10,830 bases of DNA from Rhodoferax sp. (GCA_028711355.1 JAQTSL010000106.1:1-10830); one strand, 5' to 3'; numbered from the stretch's first letter, positions 1-7,116 are shown. Numbers and translations are program-made. The notes: generated by a model not told the origin, from the letters alone.

Positions 1-50
1 CTTTGGCGGCCGACGATTTCTGGTACTCCAGCATGGGGCGGCCGCCAAAG
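1..50. repeat. 12-bp perfect inverted repeat at the left edge
   Basis: The arms at 1-12 (CTTTGGCGGCCG) and 39-50 (CGGCCGCCAAAG) are perfect reverse complements, separated by 26 bases. The left arm begins at base 1, so the repeat may extend outside the window. There is no T-tract after the right arm, so it does not look like an intrinsic terminator for plus-strand transcription. It could be an element end, a protein-binding site, or a chance repeat within GC-rich coding DNA. Confidence 0.6.
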
Positions 51-127
51 ACGGCCGCGGCGCGGGTCGGTTGATGACGCGCAGCAGAGCTGGTTTTGAC
101 CTCTGACCCCAACTTATTAAACCGGTA
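1..127. other. Left-edge stretch without an assignable gene
   Basis: No gene can be named here. Short open frames cross the left edge: on the plus strand one closes with TGA at 72-74 and another with TGA at 104-106, and on the minus strand an ATG at 34-32 reads off the window. None is long enough to identify. The stretch is more GC-rich than the neighbouring gene up to about base 90, then turns AT-rich just before the patatin gene's stop codon. It contains a clear inverted repeat (listed separately). It could be the end or start of a gene outside the window, or the edge of a mobile element. Confidence 0.4.
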
Positions 128-1021
128 TTAGGGATGGCTGGCCTGCCACTGCTGGATCGCCCGGCGGATGTCGGGCAGCATTTGCGCCACCGCTTTTTCA
201 CCTTCCAGAATAGCCCGGTCTTTGCGGTCAAAGTCGGTCGCGCCGATGGTGCCGACCTGCGGCCGGATCACCACGTCGGCGCGCGCCAGCTCTTGCGCGC
301 CCAGCCGCTTGATCATGATGATGAGCGAGTTGTCAATCGCGTTGCCCAGGCCGTCAAAACCTTTGTCGCGCTCCAGTTGGGCAGAAATATCCACCGCGAT
401 CACGAGATCAGCCCCCAGCTTGCGCGCGGCATCGACCGGCACCGGGCTGACCAGGCAGCCATCCACGTAGGTTTGCCCTGCGATCAGCGCGGGCTTGAAG
501 AACAGCGGGAAGCTGCTGGAGGCGCGCACCGCCTGACCGGTGTTGCCGCGGGCAAAGTCCACCCGCGCACCGCTGCTGCCCTGCGTGGCGACCGCGGCAA
601 ACGGTTTGTCCAACTGCTCAATCGATCGGTTATTGACCAGTTGGTTGACGTAGTCTTGCAGCTTCTGACCAATCAGCAGGCCTTCCCACGGGCTGCGCAG
701 GTTGAGGTCGCGCACCTTGCTTTCATCTAGCGCAAAAGCCAGCTCGTGCAGGGCAAAGCCGCTCAGACCGCTGGCGTACAGCGCCCCCACCACGCTGCCG
801 GCGCTGGTGCCGGCCAGCACGGCAGGAGCCAGATTTTGCGCTTCCAGTGCCTTGATCACGCCCACATGCGCAAAGCCCTTGGTGCCGCCACCGCCCAGCG
901 CCAAACCGATGCGCGGCTGGCGTGGTACGGCGGCCACCGGCAGCGGCGGCGTCGAGGGCGCGTGGGTGGCGCAGGCCACCAGCGCGCTGGTGGCAGACAG
1001 GATCAGGGTTCGGCGTTGCAT
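128..1021 (-). CDS. Patatin-like phospholipase lipoprotein (RssA-like)
   Basis: Predicted serine acyl hydrolase of the patatin family, the group that includes E. coli RssA; it would cleave acyl esters of phospholipids. Numbered from the chosen start, it has the glycine-rich oxyanion motif GGGGTKG (43-49), the nucleophile elbow GTSAG with Ser73, and the DG motif of the catalytic dyad with Asp187, so it should be active. I chose the ATG at 1021 (297 aa) over the upstream ATG at 1084 because it gives a clean lipoprotein signal: a basic MQRR start, a short hydrophobic stretch and the lipobox LVAC with Cys17. No strong ribosome binding site decides the start. Residue +2 after the cysteine is Ala, which suggests the outer membrane. 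It is divergent from the PhnD-like gene and stands alone on its strand. Its physiological substrate is unknown. Confidence 0.88.
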   Translation of the reverse strand: MQRRTLILSATSALVACATHAPSTPPLPVAAVPRQPRIGLALGGGGTKGFAHVGVIKALEAQNLAPAVLAGTSAGSVVGALYASGLSGFALHELAFALDESKVRDLNLRSPWEGLLIGQKLQDYVNQLVNNRSIEQLDKPFAAVATQGSSGARVDFARGNTGQAVRASSSFPLFFKPALIAGQTYVDGCLVSPVPVDAARKLGADLVIAVDISAQLERDKGFDGLGNAIDNSLIIMIKRLGAQELARADVVIRPQVGTIGATDFDRKDRAILEGEKAVAQMLPDIRRAIQQWQASHP

Positions 1022-1115
1022 GAGGGGGTTCTGGAGGACACAGGCTGGCATGAGGCGCAAGTTTAGTGTGGAAAAATGAGACACTCACTGGAACGTCGAA
1101 CGCTTACACTTGCGC

Positions 1116-1120
1116 AAGGA
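1116..1120 (+). promoter_or_regulatory. Ribosome binding site deciding the PhnD-like start
   Basis: AAGGA lies 7 bases before the ATG at 1128. This favours that ATG over the in-frame TTG at 1110, which would place the AAGGA inside the coding region. Confidence 0.65.
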
Positions 1121-1127
1121 TCAGTCC

Positions 1128-2075
1128 ATGCAGCCCCGCACTTATCAGAATTCAGACGCTTTCCCCAAAGTGCTGGCGCTGCTTTTGACGAGCTGGCTGT
1201 TGGCAGCTTGTTCGCCTGAGACGTCGAACGCCCCCCCTGCAACGCTACAGTACAGCAGTGCACCCAAGCCCGGTTCAGTGCCGTTGTACCGGCTGGCAGT
1301 GCACCCCTTGCATAACCCTGAAAAACTCAGCGACGCGTATCAACCGCTGGTGGACCATCTCAATCGCCAATTGCAGGGCGTCAAGATCGAGCTGGAGTCC
1401 TCACGCGACTACCAAGCCTATGAAAAGAAATTTCGTCAGCGCTTGCCAGCGTTTTTGCTACCCAACCCCTGGCAGACTTTGCAAGCCCAGAAGGTGGGTT
1501 ACCACGTGATCGCCATGGCCGGGGACGCACAAGATTTCAAGGGCATTTTTTTGGTTCGCAAAGACAGCGGCATCTCCCAGCCCGCTGACCTCAAGGGTAA
1601 AAGCGTCAGCTATCCGTCCTACACGGCGCTGGCTGCGGCCATCATGCCGCAGGTTTATCTGCATGGCCATGGCATCAACATCCGCAGCGATATTCAAAAC
1701 GTTTACGTCGGCTCGCAAGAGTCTTCCATGATGAATGTGGTTTTGAAGCAAACCGCCGCGGGAGCCACTTGGCCACCGCCCTGGCGTTTGTTTCAGCAAG
1801 ACCACCCGCAAGAGGCTGCGCAACTGCGCGTGGTCTGGGAAACGCCGTCGCTGATCAACAACTCGGTCATGGCGCGCGATGATGTACCGGCAACGCTGAC
1901 GCAGCAGGTGTCGGTTTTGCTGTTGGCATTGCACCGTACAGCGCAGGGTCAGGCCATTTTGCAGGGCATGCAGACGGCAAAGTTTCACCCTGCCAACGAT
2001 ACCAGCTATCAGGTGGTGGCAGACTATGTGGCGCGCTTTGAGCGCGACATCCGGCCGGTTGAAAGCCCGCAATGA
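1128..2075 (+). CDS. PhnD-like periplasmic binding lipoprotein
   Basis: Predicted periplasmic solute-binding protein of the phosphate/phosphite/phosphonate (PhnD-like) family, 315 aa. The N-terminus has a hydrophobic segment ending in the lipobox LAAC (Cys28), so it should be a lipid-anchored protein. The body shows the family pattern: a YRLAVHP first strand, the 'YQPLVDHLNRQL' helix, the 'FLVRKDSGI..PADLKGKSVSYPS' hinge region, and a C-terminal 'VARDDVPATL' type lobe. At the place where PhnD proteins usually have a GSH motif facing the ligand, this one reads GSQ (bases about 1711-1719), so the ligand may not be a phosphonate. No permease or ATPase gene is nearby. The stop codon overlaps the start of the diguanylate cyclase gene (ATGA), which points to a coupled sensor role rather than uptake. 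The family call is firm; the ligand is unknown. Confidence 0.82.
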   Translation: MQPRTYQNSDAFPKVLALLLTSWLLAACSPETSNAPPATLQYSSAPKPGSVPLYRLAVHPLHNPEKLSDAYQPLVDHLNRQLQGVKIELESSRDYQAYEKKFRQRLPAFLLPNPWQTLQAQKVGYHVIAMAGDAQDFKGIFLVRKDSGISQPADLKGKSVSYPSYTALAAAIMPQVYLHGHGINIRSDIQNVYVGSQESSMMNVVLKQTAAGATWPPPWRLFQQDHPQEAAQLRVVWETPSLINNSVMARDDVPATLTQQVSVLLLALHRTAQGQAILQGMQTAKFHPANDTSYQVVADYVARFERDIRPVESPQ

Positions 2076-3736
2076 TTCGCCAAATCAAAGCGGCCTTGAC
2101 CCGCTCGCTCTATCGGCAATTGGTGTTGGTGACCACCTTGTTGCTGACGCTGGCGCTGACTTTGTTTGGTTGGGAGATGCTGCGCCGCCAGTTCGATTTG
2201 CAAGCCAAACAGCAACAAGAGCAACTCGGCGCCTTGGCCAGTAGTCTGGCGACCTCTTCGGCCACTTGGGTCAGTTCGCGCGATCTGAGCGGCTTGCAAG
2301 AAATTGTGGCCGGTGTAGGGAACTACCCGAGCCTGCGTTATGCGATGGTAGTGGAACCCTCCGGTTTAATCCTGGCGCACATAGACAGTTCGCGCCGCGG
2401 TCAGTACCTGACGGATCTGCCCGCGCAGCCTGTTACTCGCGTTTTGTTGATGGCCGATAACGTCGTCGATGTGAGTCAGCCCGTGACCATAGGGCAACAC
2501 CACATTGGCTGGGTGCGGGTCGGGGTGGGCAATGACAGCTTTTACACTGAGTTTGCAAAAGCCAAGCGCGACATTGTGCTGTTCACCATTTTTTCGATTG
2601 TGTTGGCGTCCCTGATCGCCGCTCTGGCCGCGCGCTACCAGACGCGCCGACTGCGCCGGGTTGAGAATGTTGCGCGCGCGGTGGCGCTTGGTCAACGCCA
2701 GTTGCGTGCCGAGGTCTGGGGTGTCGATGAGGCGGCCCAACTGGCTCAGCACTTTAACGCGATGCTCGATCAGCTTGACGACCGTGAACGCGCCTTGCAA
2801 CGAAGCCAAGCGCTGCTGGAGCAGTCGCAACAACTGGGCAAGATCGGCGGCTGGGAGTGGGATGTGGTCAAGTCAAGCATGTACTGGACCACCGAGACCT
2901 TTCATATTCACGATATGCCGGTGGAGGTGCTGACAGATAAAGGGCGCGCCGCCATCGACCAAAGTGCTGCCTGCTACCCGGAGCCGGACCGCACGCGGGT
3001 GTTGCAGGCTTTCTGGTTGTGCGTCGGGCAGGGCATTGGCTATGACATTGAATGCCCCTTTGTCACCGTCAAGCAGCGCTATCTGTGGATTCGTACCCAG
3101 GGTCAGGCCGAGTTGCAAGACGGCAAAGTGGTCAAGGTCAAGGGCTACATCGCCGACATCACCGAGCGCAAGCGGATGGAAATGGAGATCCGCAACCTGG
3201 CGTACTTTGATCCGCTGACTGGTCTGCCCAACCGGCGCATGGTTTCTGACCGGATGCAGTCGGCCATGGCCAGGGCGCAACGCAACGCAAGCTACGGTGC
3301 GCTGATCTATCTGGATTTGGACAATTTCAAGCCGCTCAACGACGCCCACGGACACGCTGCGGGCGACTTGCTGCTGATGGAGGTGGCCAAACGGCTCAAG
3401 CAGTGCGTGCGCCAGGTGGACACCGTCGGCCGCACCGGGGGTGACGAATTTGTGGTGATTCTGAATGGCTTGAGTACCGAGCTGGATGCCGCCATCCAGG
3501 AGGGCCAGCAGATTGCCCAGAAGGTATTGTTGGCGCTGTCGATGCCTTATGTGCTGGCCACGGCAGCAGGCCAACCTGATGCTGCGTTGATTGAGCACCA
3601 TTGCACCGCCAGTTTGGGCGTCGCGCTGTTTCGGGGAACTCAGGTGACGATGGCAGATGTCATGGAAAAGGCCGATGCCGCCATGTACGCGGCCAAGGAA
3701 GCTGGGCGCAATTGCATTCAATTTGACGCGGTGTAG
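2072..3736 (+). CDS. Membrane diguanylate cyclase (HAMP-PAS-GGDEF)
   Basis: Predicted inner-membrane enzyme that makes c-di-GMP from two GTP, 554 aa. Domains in order: transmembrane helix about 16-34; a periplasmic sensor region of about 130 residues (35-166), probably a small Cache/CHASE8-like fold; a second transmembrane helix about 168-188; HAMP 189-241; a short coiled linker; a PAS_3-like domain with PAC tail 256-368; and GGDEF 375-554. The active site is intact (GGDEF 456-460), as is the substrate-side D380PLTGLPNRR. An RQVD at 447-450 lies exactly five residues before GGDEF, the placement of the product-inhibition I-site. There is no EAL domain. Its ATG sits inside the ATGA overlap with the PhnD-like gene, so the two are probably translated together. 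The likely input is the periplasmic binding protein; the PAS domain may sense a second signal. Confidence 0.93.
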   Translation: MIRQIKAALTRSLYRQLVLVTTLLLTLALTLFGWEMLRRQFDLQAKQQQEQLGALASSLATSSATWVSSRDLSGLQEIVAGVGNYPSLRYAMVVEPSGLILAHIDSSRRGQYLTDLPAQPVTRVLLMADNVVDVSQPVTIGQHHIGWVRVGVGNDSFYTEFAKAKRDIVLFTIFSIVLASLIAALAARYQTRRLRRVENVARAVALGQRQLRAEVWGVDEAAQLAQHFNAMLDQLDDRERALQRSQALLEQSQQLGKIGGWEWDVVKSSMYWTTETFHIHDMPVEVLTDKGRAAIDQSAACYPEPDRTRVLQAFWLCVGQGIGYDIECPFVTVKQRYLWIRTQGQAELQDGKVVKVKGYIADITERKRMEMEIRNLAYFDPLTGLPNRRMVSDRMQSAMARAQRNASYGALIYLDLDNFKPLNDAHGHAAGDLLLMEVAKRLKQCVRQVDTVGRTGGDEFVVILNGLSTELDAAIQEGQQIAQKVLLALSMPYVLATAAGQPDAALIEHHCTASLGVALFRGTQVTMADVMEKADAAMYAAKEAGRNCIQFDAV

Positions 3737-3757
3737 CGTTGTCGCTGGTGTTTTTTT
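3735..3757 (+). terminator. Weak hairpin plus T-tract after the cyclase gene
   Basis: AGCG (3735-3738) and CGCT (3743-3746) can pair around a 4-base loop, followed after four bases by seven T residues (3751-3757). The stem is short and the T-tract does not follow it directly, so termination would be weak at best; it could reduce read-through into the LOG gene. Confidence 0.2.
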
Positions 3758-3771
3758 CAAACGGGTGTGGC

Positions 3772-4353
3772 ATGAAAATGGTCTGTGTTTATTGCGGCTC
3801 GAGCGTTGGTCGGCTGGCCGACTACGCGCAGGGTGCACGCGCCCTGGGCCAGGCGCTGCTGGCGCAGGGGCTGGGGCTGGTTTATGGCGGCGCCAGCATC
3901 GGCCTGATGGGCGTGCTGGCCGACACCGTGCTGGCCGGCGGTGGCCGTGTGGTCGGGGTGATTCCGCTGGCGCTGGCGCGCAAAGAGGTGGCGCACGCCG
4001 GGCTGACCGAACTGATCGTTACCGCCAGCATGCACGAGCGCAAGACGCGTATGGCCGAACTCTCTGACGGTTTTATCGCGCTGCCCGGTGGCATTGGCAC
4101 GTTCGAGGAATTGTTTGAAATCTGGACCTGGGCACAGTTGGGCATCCACACCAAGCCGGTCGGCTTGCTCAACGTGGCAGGTTACTTTGATGCGCTCATC
4201 ACCTTTCTGGACCACGCCGCGCAAGAGCAGTTTTTGAAAGTCAGCCAGCGCCAGATGCTGTTGACCGATGACGCTGCGCCGGCCTTGCTGGCGCGTATGG
4301 CGGCGGCGCGCCAGGCCGCGTCAACGCCCTGGCTGCAAGCGGGTCAAACTTGA
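3772..4353 (+). CDS. LOG family nucleotide phosphoribohydrolase
   Basis: Predicted LOG (lysine decarboxylase-like, TIGR00730) protein of 193 aa, which typically releases a free base from a nucleoside 5'-monophosphate, classically a cytokinin riboside monophosphate, though AMP is often accepted in bacteria. It has the N-terminal Rossmann start MKMVCVYCGSS, a 'YGGASIGLMG' nucleotide loop (38-47), the MHERK stretch (87-91) and the signature PGGIGTFEE (105-113) with the catalytic region intact. It should be cytosolic and dimeric. The ATG at 3772 (or 3778) is preferred over an in-frame TTG at 3739 because homologues begin at the Rossmann strand; no strong ribosome binding site is visible. It follows the cyclase gene by 35 bp on the same strand and may be cotranscribed. 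Its stop is 7 bp from that of modC, which is convergent. The true substrate cannot be read from the sequence. Confidence 0.9.
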   Translation: MKMVCVYCGSSVGRLADYAQGARALGQALLAQGLGLVYGGASIGLMGVLADTVLAGGGRVVGVIPLALARKEVAHAGLTELIVTASMHERKTRMAELSDGFIALPGGIGTFEELFEIWTWAQLGIHTKPVGLLNVAGYFDALITFLDHAAQEQFLKVSQRQMLLTDDAAPALLARMAAARQAASTPWLQAGQT

Positions 4354-4360
4354 TGCTGGT

Positions 4361-5479
4361 TCAATCCATCAGCGCCACGGACTTGACCAGCGCCCACGCC
4401 GTCTGGCCTTCCTGCAGCGCCAGGGTCTGGCAGGAATAGCGGGTGATCTCGGACAGCAGCGTCTGGCCATCGATCAATCGGCATACCACCGTGACGCGCT
4501 CGCCTGTGCCCGGGCGCAGCGCTTCGATCGTCACCGGCAACTGGTTCAGGATGCTCACGGCTTGTGGCTGCAGCGTCGCCAGGCTGACGTCGCGCGCCGG
4601 TACGCGCAGTCGCGTGGCCGAGGCTTGGGTGCCGGGTGGCAGACTTAGGCGCAGGCTCAAGCGTCCGTGGACAAAGGCGCGTAGGCCGTCGCCGTCAGCG
4701 TGTTGCAGTTCGCCCAGCAGCACGCTCACCGGGCCTTGGTCGTCAAAGAGCGCAGAGTCAGGCTGTGCCAGCGCGTGTTGCAGCGATACAGCCGGTGCCG
4801 TGCGACCCTCGCTCATGAAGATCACGCGGTCGGCCAGGCGCACCACCTCGTCGATGGCGTGCGTCACCAGAATGACCGGCAGCGCCAACTGCTGTTGCAG
4901 CCGCTCAAGGTAGGGCAGGATTTCGGCTTTGCGAGAACGGTCCAGCGCGGCCAACGGCTCATCGAGCAGCAACAGGCGCGGGCTGCTGGCCAGCGCCCGG
5001 GCGATGGCCACGCGCTGACGCTCGCCACCCGAGAGTTGATGGGGCCAGCGACCCAGCAGGGGGCCAATACCCAACAGCTCAAGCGTGGCGTCCCAGCTTT
5101 GGTTGCGCTCGGCAACGGGTGTACGCTTGAAGCCGTATTGCAAATTGCCTTGCACGTTCAGGTGCGCAAACAGACTGGCTTCCTGAAACACGTAACCCAG
5201 GGCGCGTTGGTGCACGGGTTTGAAGATGCCCTGGGCGCTGTCTTGCCAGACCTCACCCCGAACGCAGATGCGCCCCTGGGCCTTGGGTTCGAACCCGGCC
5301 AGCACGCGCAAGGCGGTGGTTTTGCCCGAACCGGAGGCACCAAACAGTGCGGTGATGCCACTGGCGGGCAACGCAAATACCATGTTCAGGGTGAAGCCCG
5401 GGCGCTGCAACACCGACTGGATGCTCAAGCCTGGTTCAGTGGGCGCGTGCGCCGGGGTAGTGACCGCCGCCTGGCTCAT
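4361..5479 (-). CDS. modC: Molybdate ABC transporter ATP-binding protein ModC
   Basis: ATPase subunit that powers molybdate import, 372 aa, working on the cytoplasmic face with ModB. Visible motifs: Walker A GASGSGKTT (47-55), Q-loop Gln99, signature LSGGERQ (149-155), Walker B ending in Asp173-Glu174, and the switch His207. The C-terminal 100 or so residues form a TOBE/Mop-type domain, as expected for ModC, which binds oxyanion and can inhibit transport. The start is the ATG at 5479, within an ATGA overlap with the modB stop, and an AGGGG stretch about ten bases upstream could serve as ribosome binding site. The reading frame stays open further upstream, but that part lies out of frame within modB and is not a fusion. 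It is the last gene of the modABC operon. Confidence 0.96.
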   Translation of the reverse strand: MSQAAVTTPAHAPTEPGLSIQSVLQRPGFTLNMVFALPASGITALFGASGSGKTTALRVLAGFEPKAQGRICVRGEVWQDSAQGIFKPVHQRALGYVFQEASLFAHLNVQGNLQYGFKRTPVAERNQSWDATLELLGIGPLLGRWPHQLSGGERQRVAIARALASSPRLLLLDEPLAALDRSRKAEILPYLERLQQQLALPVILVTHAIDEVVRLADRVIFMSEGRTAPAVSLQHALAQPDSALFDDQGPVSVLLGELQHADGDGLRAFVHGRLSLRLSLPPGTQASATRLRVPARDVSLATLQPQAVSILNQLPVTIEALRPGTGERVTVVCRLIDGQTLLSEITRYSCQTLALQEGQTAWALVKSVALMD

Positions 5480-6159
5480 GCACCAACCCCTTTGTGCCGC
5501 GCGCCGTTGTACAGGTACAGCGCCAGCAGCACACAGAAGCTGAAGCCCAGCATCACCGCTGCCAGCCGGTGTGCGTCTGCGTATTCGAGCGCCTCCACAT
5601 GGTCGTAAATTTGTACCGATACCACGCGCGTGATGCCGGGTATGTTGCCGCCCACCATCAGCACGACACCAAACTCGCCCACGGTGTGGGCAAAACACAT
5701 GATGGCTCCGGTAAAAAAGCCGGGCTTGCACAGCGGCACGACAACGCTGAAAAAGGCATCCAGCTTTGAGGCGCGCAGGCTGGCTGCCACCTCTAGCGGG
5801 CGTGCGCCCATGGATTCGAACGCGTTTTGAATCGGCTGCACCATGAACGGCAGGGAATAAAAGCTCGATGCCAACACCAGCCCGGCAAAAGTAAAAGGCA
5901 GCACGCCCAGACCCAGAGCCTGGGTCCATTGGCCCACGGTGCCATGGGGACCCATGACGACCAGCAGATAAAACCCCAACACCGAAGGCGGCAGCACGAT
6001 CGGCAGGGCCACCAGCGCGCCCAGTGGCTTCTTAAGCCAGGACCGGGTGCGCGCCAGCCACCAGGCCAGCGGCGTGCCCACCAGCAGCAAGATCACGGTC
6101 GTGAGCGCTGCTACTTGCAGCGTCAGGCCGATGGCTTGCAGGTCAGAGTCGGTCAGCAT
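5476..6159 (-). CDS. modB: Molybdate ABC transporter permease ModB
   Basis: Inner-membrane channel subunit of the molybdate importer, 227 aa, a normal length for ModB. It has about five hydrophobic segments (roughly 10-33, 47-70, 83-105, 145-170, 198-218). The cytoplasmic EAA-type coupling loop that contacts ModC reads EVAASLRASKLDAFFSVVVP, around residues 123-142. The gene starts 18 bases after the modA stop and ends in the ATGA overlap with modC, so the three are one operon. The start at 6159 has no strong ribosome binding site, consistent with coupling to modA translation. Confidence 0.96.
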   Translation of the reverse strand: MLTDSDLQAIGLTLQVAALTTVILLLVGTPLAWWLARTRSWLKKPLGALVALPIVLPPSVLGFYLLVVMGPHGTVGQWTQALGLGVLPFTFAGLVLASSFYSLPFMVQPIQNAFESMGARPLEVAASLRASKLDAFFSVVVPLCKPGFFTGAIMCFAHTVGEFGVVLMVGGNIPGITRVVSVQIYDHVEALEYADAHRLAAVMLGFSFCVLLALYLYNGARHKGVGA

Positions 6160-6177
6160 GGTGAGGTTGGGTGGCGC

Positions 6178-6933
6178 TCAGATGTCGTAGCCATAAGAGC
6201 GAATCAGGTCTTTGATGTTGGGGCTTTGCAGCAGACCCATCAGCGCCACCGCCGCCGGGTTGTTGGCACCGCGGTTCAGCAGTACGGCGTTTTGCCGGAT
6301 CGGGTTGTACAGGGTTTGCGGCACTACCCACATTGAGCCGCCCTTGAGCTTGCCGCCCTCCAGCACTTGCGACATGGCCACAAAGCCGAGCTCGGCGTTG
6401 CCGGTGTGGACAAAGTTGAATGTCTGGCCAATGCTTTCGCCTTGCACCAGTTTCGGGGTCAAGGCGCCAGTCAGGCCCAGTTTGTCGAGGGTCTGTACGG
6501 CGGCTTCGCCATAGGGTGCGGTTTTTGGGTTGGCATAGGCCAGTTTGCGAAAGCCGCTGCCCTTGAGTACGTCGCCCTTGGCGTCCACTTTTGCCACATC
6601 TGCAGACCACAGCACCAGCTTGCCATGGGCGTAGGTAAAGTTGCTACCCGCTTGGGCCAGACCCTCATTCTCCAGCGCGGCTGGGGCGGTGGTGTTGGCG
6701 GCCAGAAACACGTCAAACGGCGCACCGTTCTTGATCTGGGCGTAGAGCTTGCCGGTAGCACCCAGCGTGATGCTCAAGGTGTGGCCCGTGGTCTTTTCAA
6801 GCACCGCCGCGACGGCCTTGATGGGTTCGGCAAAGTTGGCGGCCACTGCAATTTGGGCTTGGCCAGCCAAAACCTGGGTGTGCGCCAAAGCGGCCAACAA
6901 GACGGTGAAGAGAGTTCGAACGAGGGGCTTCAT
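6178..6933 (-). CDS. modA: Molybdate-binding periplasmic protein ModA
   Basis: Periplasmic receptor that captures molybdate (and usually tungstate) and hands it to ModBC, 251 aa. A Sec signal peptide runs from the start to about residue 23, with likely cleavage after VLA. The mature start QIAVAANF, the GATGKLYAQI loop (58-67), the APYGEAA stretch (139-145) and the 'GNAELGFVA' segment (178-186) are typical ModA features. In place of the first ligand serine of E. coli ModA it has Asn33 in AANF, which resembles the Azotobacter ModA2 type of site. The ATG at 6933 is supported by AAGGA 7 bases upstream. First gene of modABC, read divergently from modE. Confidence 0.96.
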   Translation of the reverse strand: MKPLVRTLFTVLLAALAHTQVLAGQAQIAVAANFAEPIKAVAAVLEKTTGHTLSITLGATGKLYAQIKNGAPFDVFLAANTTAPAALENEGLAQAGSNFTYAHGKLVLWSADVAKVDAKGDVLKGSGFRKLAYANPKTAPYGEAAVQTLDKLGLTGALTPKLVQGESIGQTFNFVHTGNAELGFVAMSQVLEGGKLKGGSMWVVPQTLYNPIRQNAVLLNRGANNPAAVALMGLLQSPNIKDLIRSYGYDI

Positions 6934-6940
6934 GACATAT

Positions 6941-6945
6941 TCCTT
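6941..6945 (-). promoter_or_regulatory. Ribosome binding site of modA
   Basis: On the minus strand AAGGA stands 7 bases before the modA ATG, a strong and well-spaced site. Confidence 0.7.
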
Positions 6946-6984
6946 GGCGTGGGGGCGTAAAAATTTTGGCTTGCACAGCGATAC

Positions 6985-7009
6985 TCGCTATTCCAAAAAA
7001 GAATAACGA
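6985..7009. promoter_or_regulatory. Probable ModE operator upstream of modA
   Basis: TCGCTATTC (6985-6993) and GAATAACGA (7001-7009) form an inverted repeat with 8 of 9 matching positions and a 7-base spacer. The arms resemble the known ModE half-site (TCGCTATA/TCGTTATA type). It lies 52-76 bases before modA and covers the spacer and -10 of the plausible modA promoter, so binding would repress. A further inverted half-site (AGCGA at 6977-6981) adjoins the left arm. Confidence 0.75.
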
Positions 7010-7018
7010 TGGTAACAA
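6990..7018 (-). promoter_or_regulatory. Candidate modABC promoter
   Basis: On the minus strand TTGTTA (7018-7013) and TGGAAT (6995-6990) are 17 bases apart; each matches the sigma-70 consensus at 4 of 6 positions. Transcription would start near 6983, about 50 bases before modA. The probable ModE box covers the -10 and the spacer. Confidence 0.4.
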
Positions 7019-7072
7019 ACTTCTGTGGTGCCTTTGAATTGCTCATCACACCCATCACAGAGAATCTAAGAA

Positions 7073-7116
7073 TTGGCCTTAAACCGCCTTGAAACGGTCG
7101 CTTGTAGCTATCAAAC
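7073..7116. repeat. Possible Comamonadaceae dispersed intergenic repeat
   Basis: The stretch from TTGGCCTTAAACCGCC to CGCTTGTAGCTATCAAAC resembles, from memory, a short dispersed repeat common between genes in Rhodoferax, Polaromonas and Acidovorax (GGCC...AAGCGCTTGTAGCTATCAAA type). The core ACCG (7083-7086) and CGGT (7095-7098) can pair. Only one copy is in this window, so repetition itself is not shown here. Confidence 0.4.

Noticed and set aside
1110..1127. TTG start for the PhnD-like gene
   Set aside because: The ATG at 1128 has a well-placed AAGGA that would be inside the coding region with the TTG start, and it gives a better lipoprotein signal.
1093..1231. Direct repeat ACGTCGAACGC at 1093-1103 and 1221-1231
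   Set aside because: Only 11 bp in two copies, one inside a coding region, with no other structure; probably chance.
2873..3838. Long minus-strand open frame of 321 codons opposite the diguanylate cyclase
   Set aside because: Antisense shadow: the plus strand encodes clear PAS and GGDEF domains, while this frame yields no recognisable domain.
4354..4360. Search for a bidirectional terminator between the convergent LOG and modC genes
   Set aside because: The gap is 7 bp and the flanking bases give no convincing hairpin with a T-tract on either strand.
4700..5608. Plus-strand open frame of 302 codons opposite modC
   Set aside because: Antisense shadow of a gene with intact ABC ATPase motifs; its composition is Gln/His/Arg-rich, as expected of a shadow frame in GC-rich DNA.
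5480..5929. Extension of the modC frame upstream into modB, suggesting a fusion protein
   Set aside because: The modC ATG at 5479 in the ATGA overlap fits the family start, and the upstream part is an out-of-frame reading of modB with no domain content.
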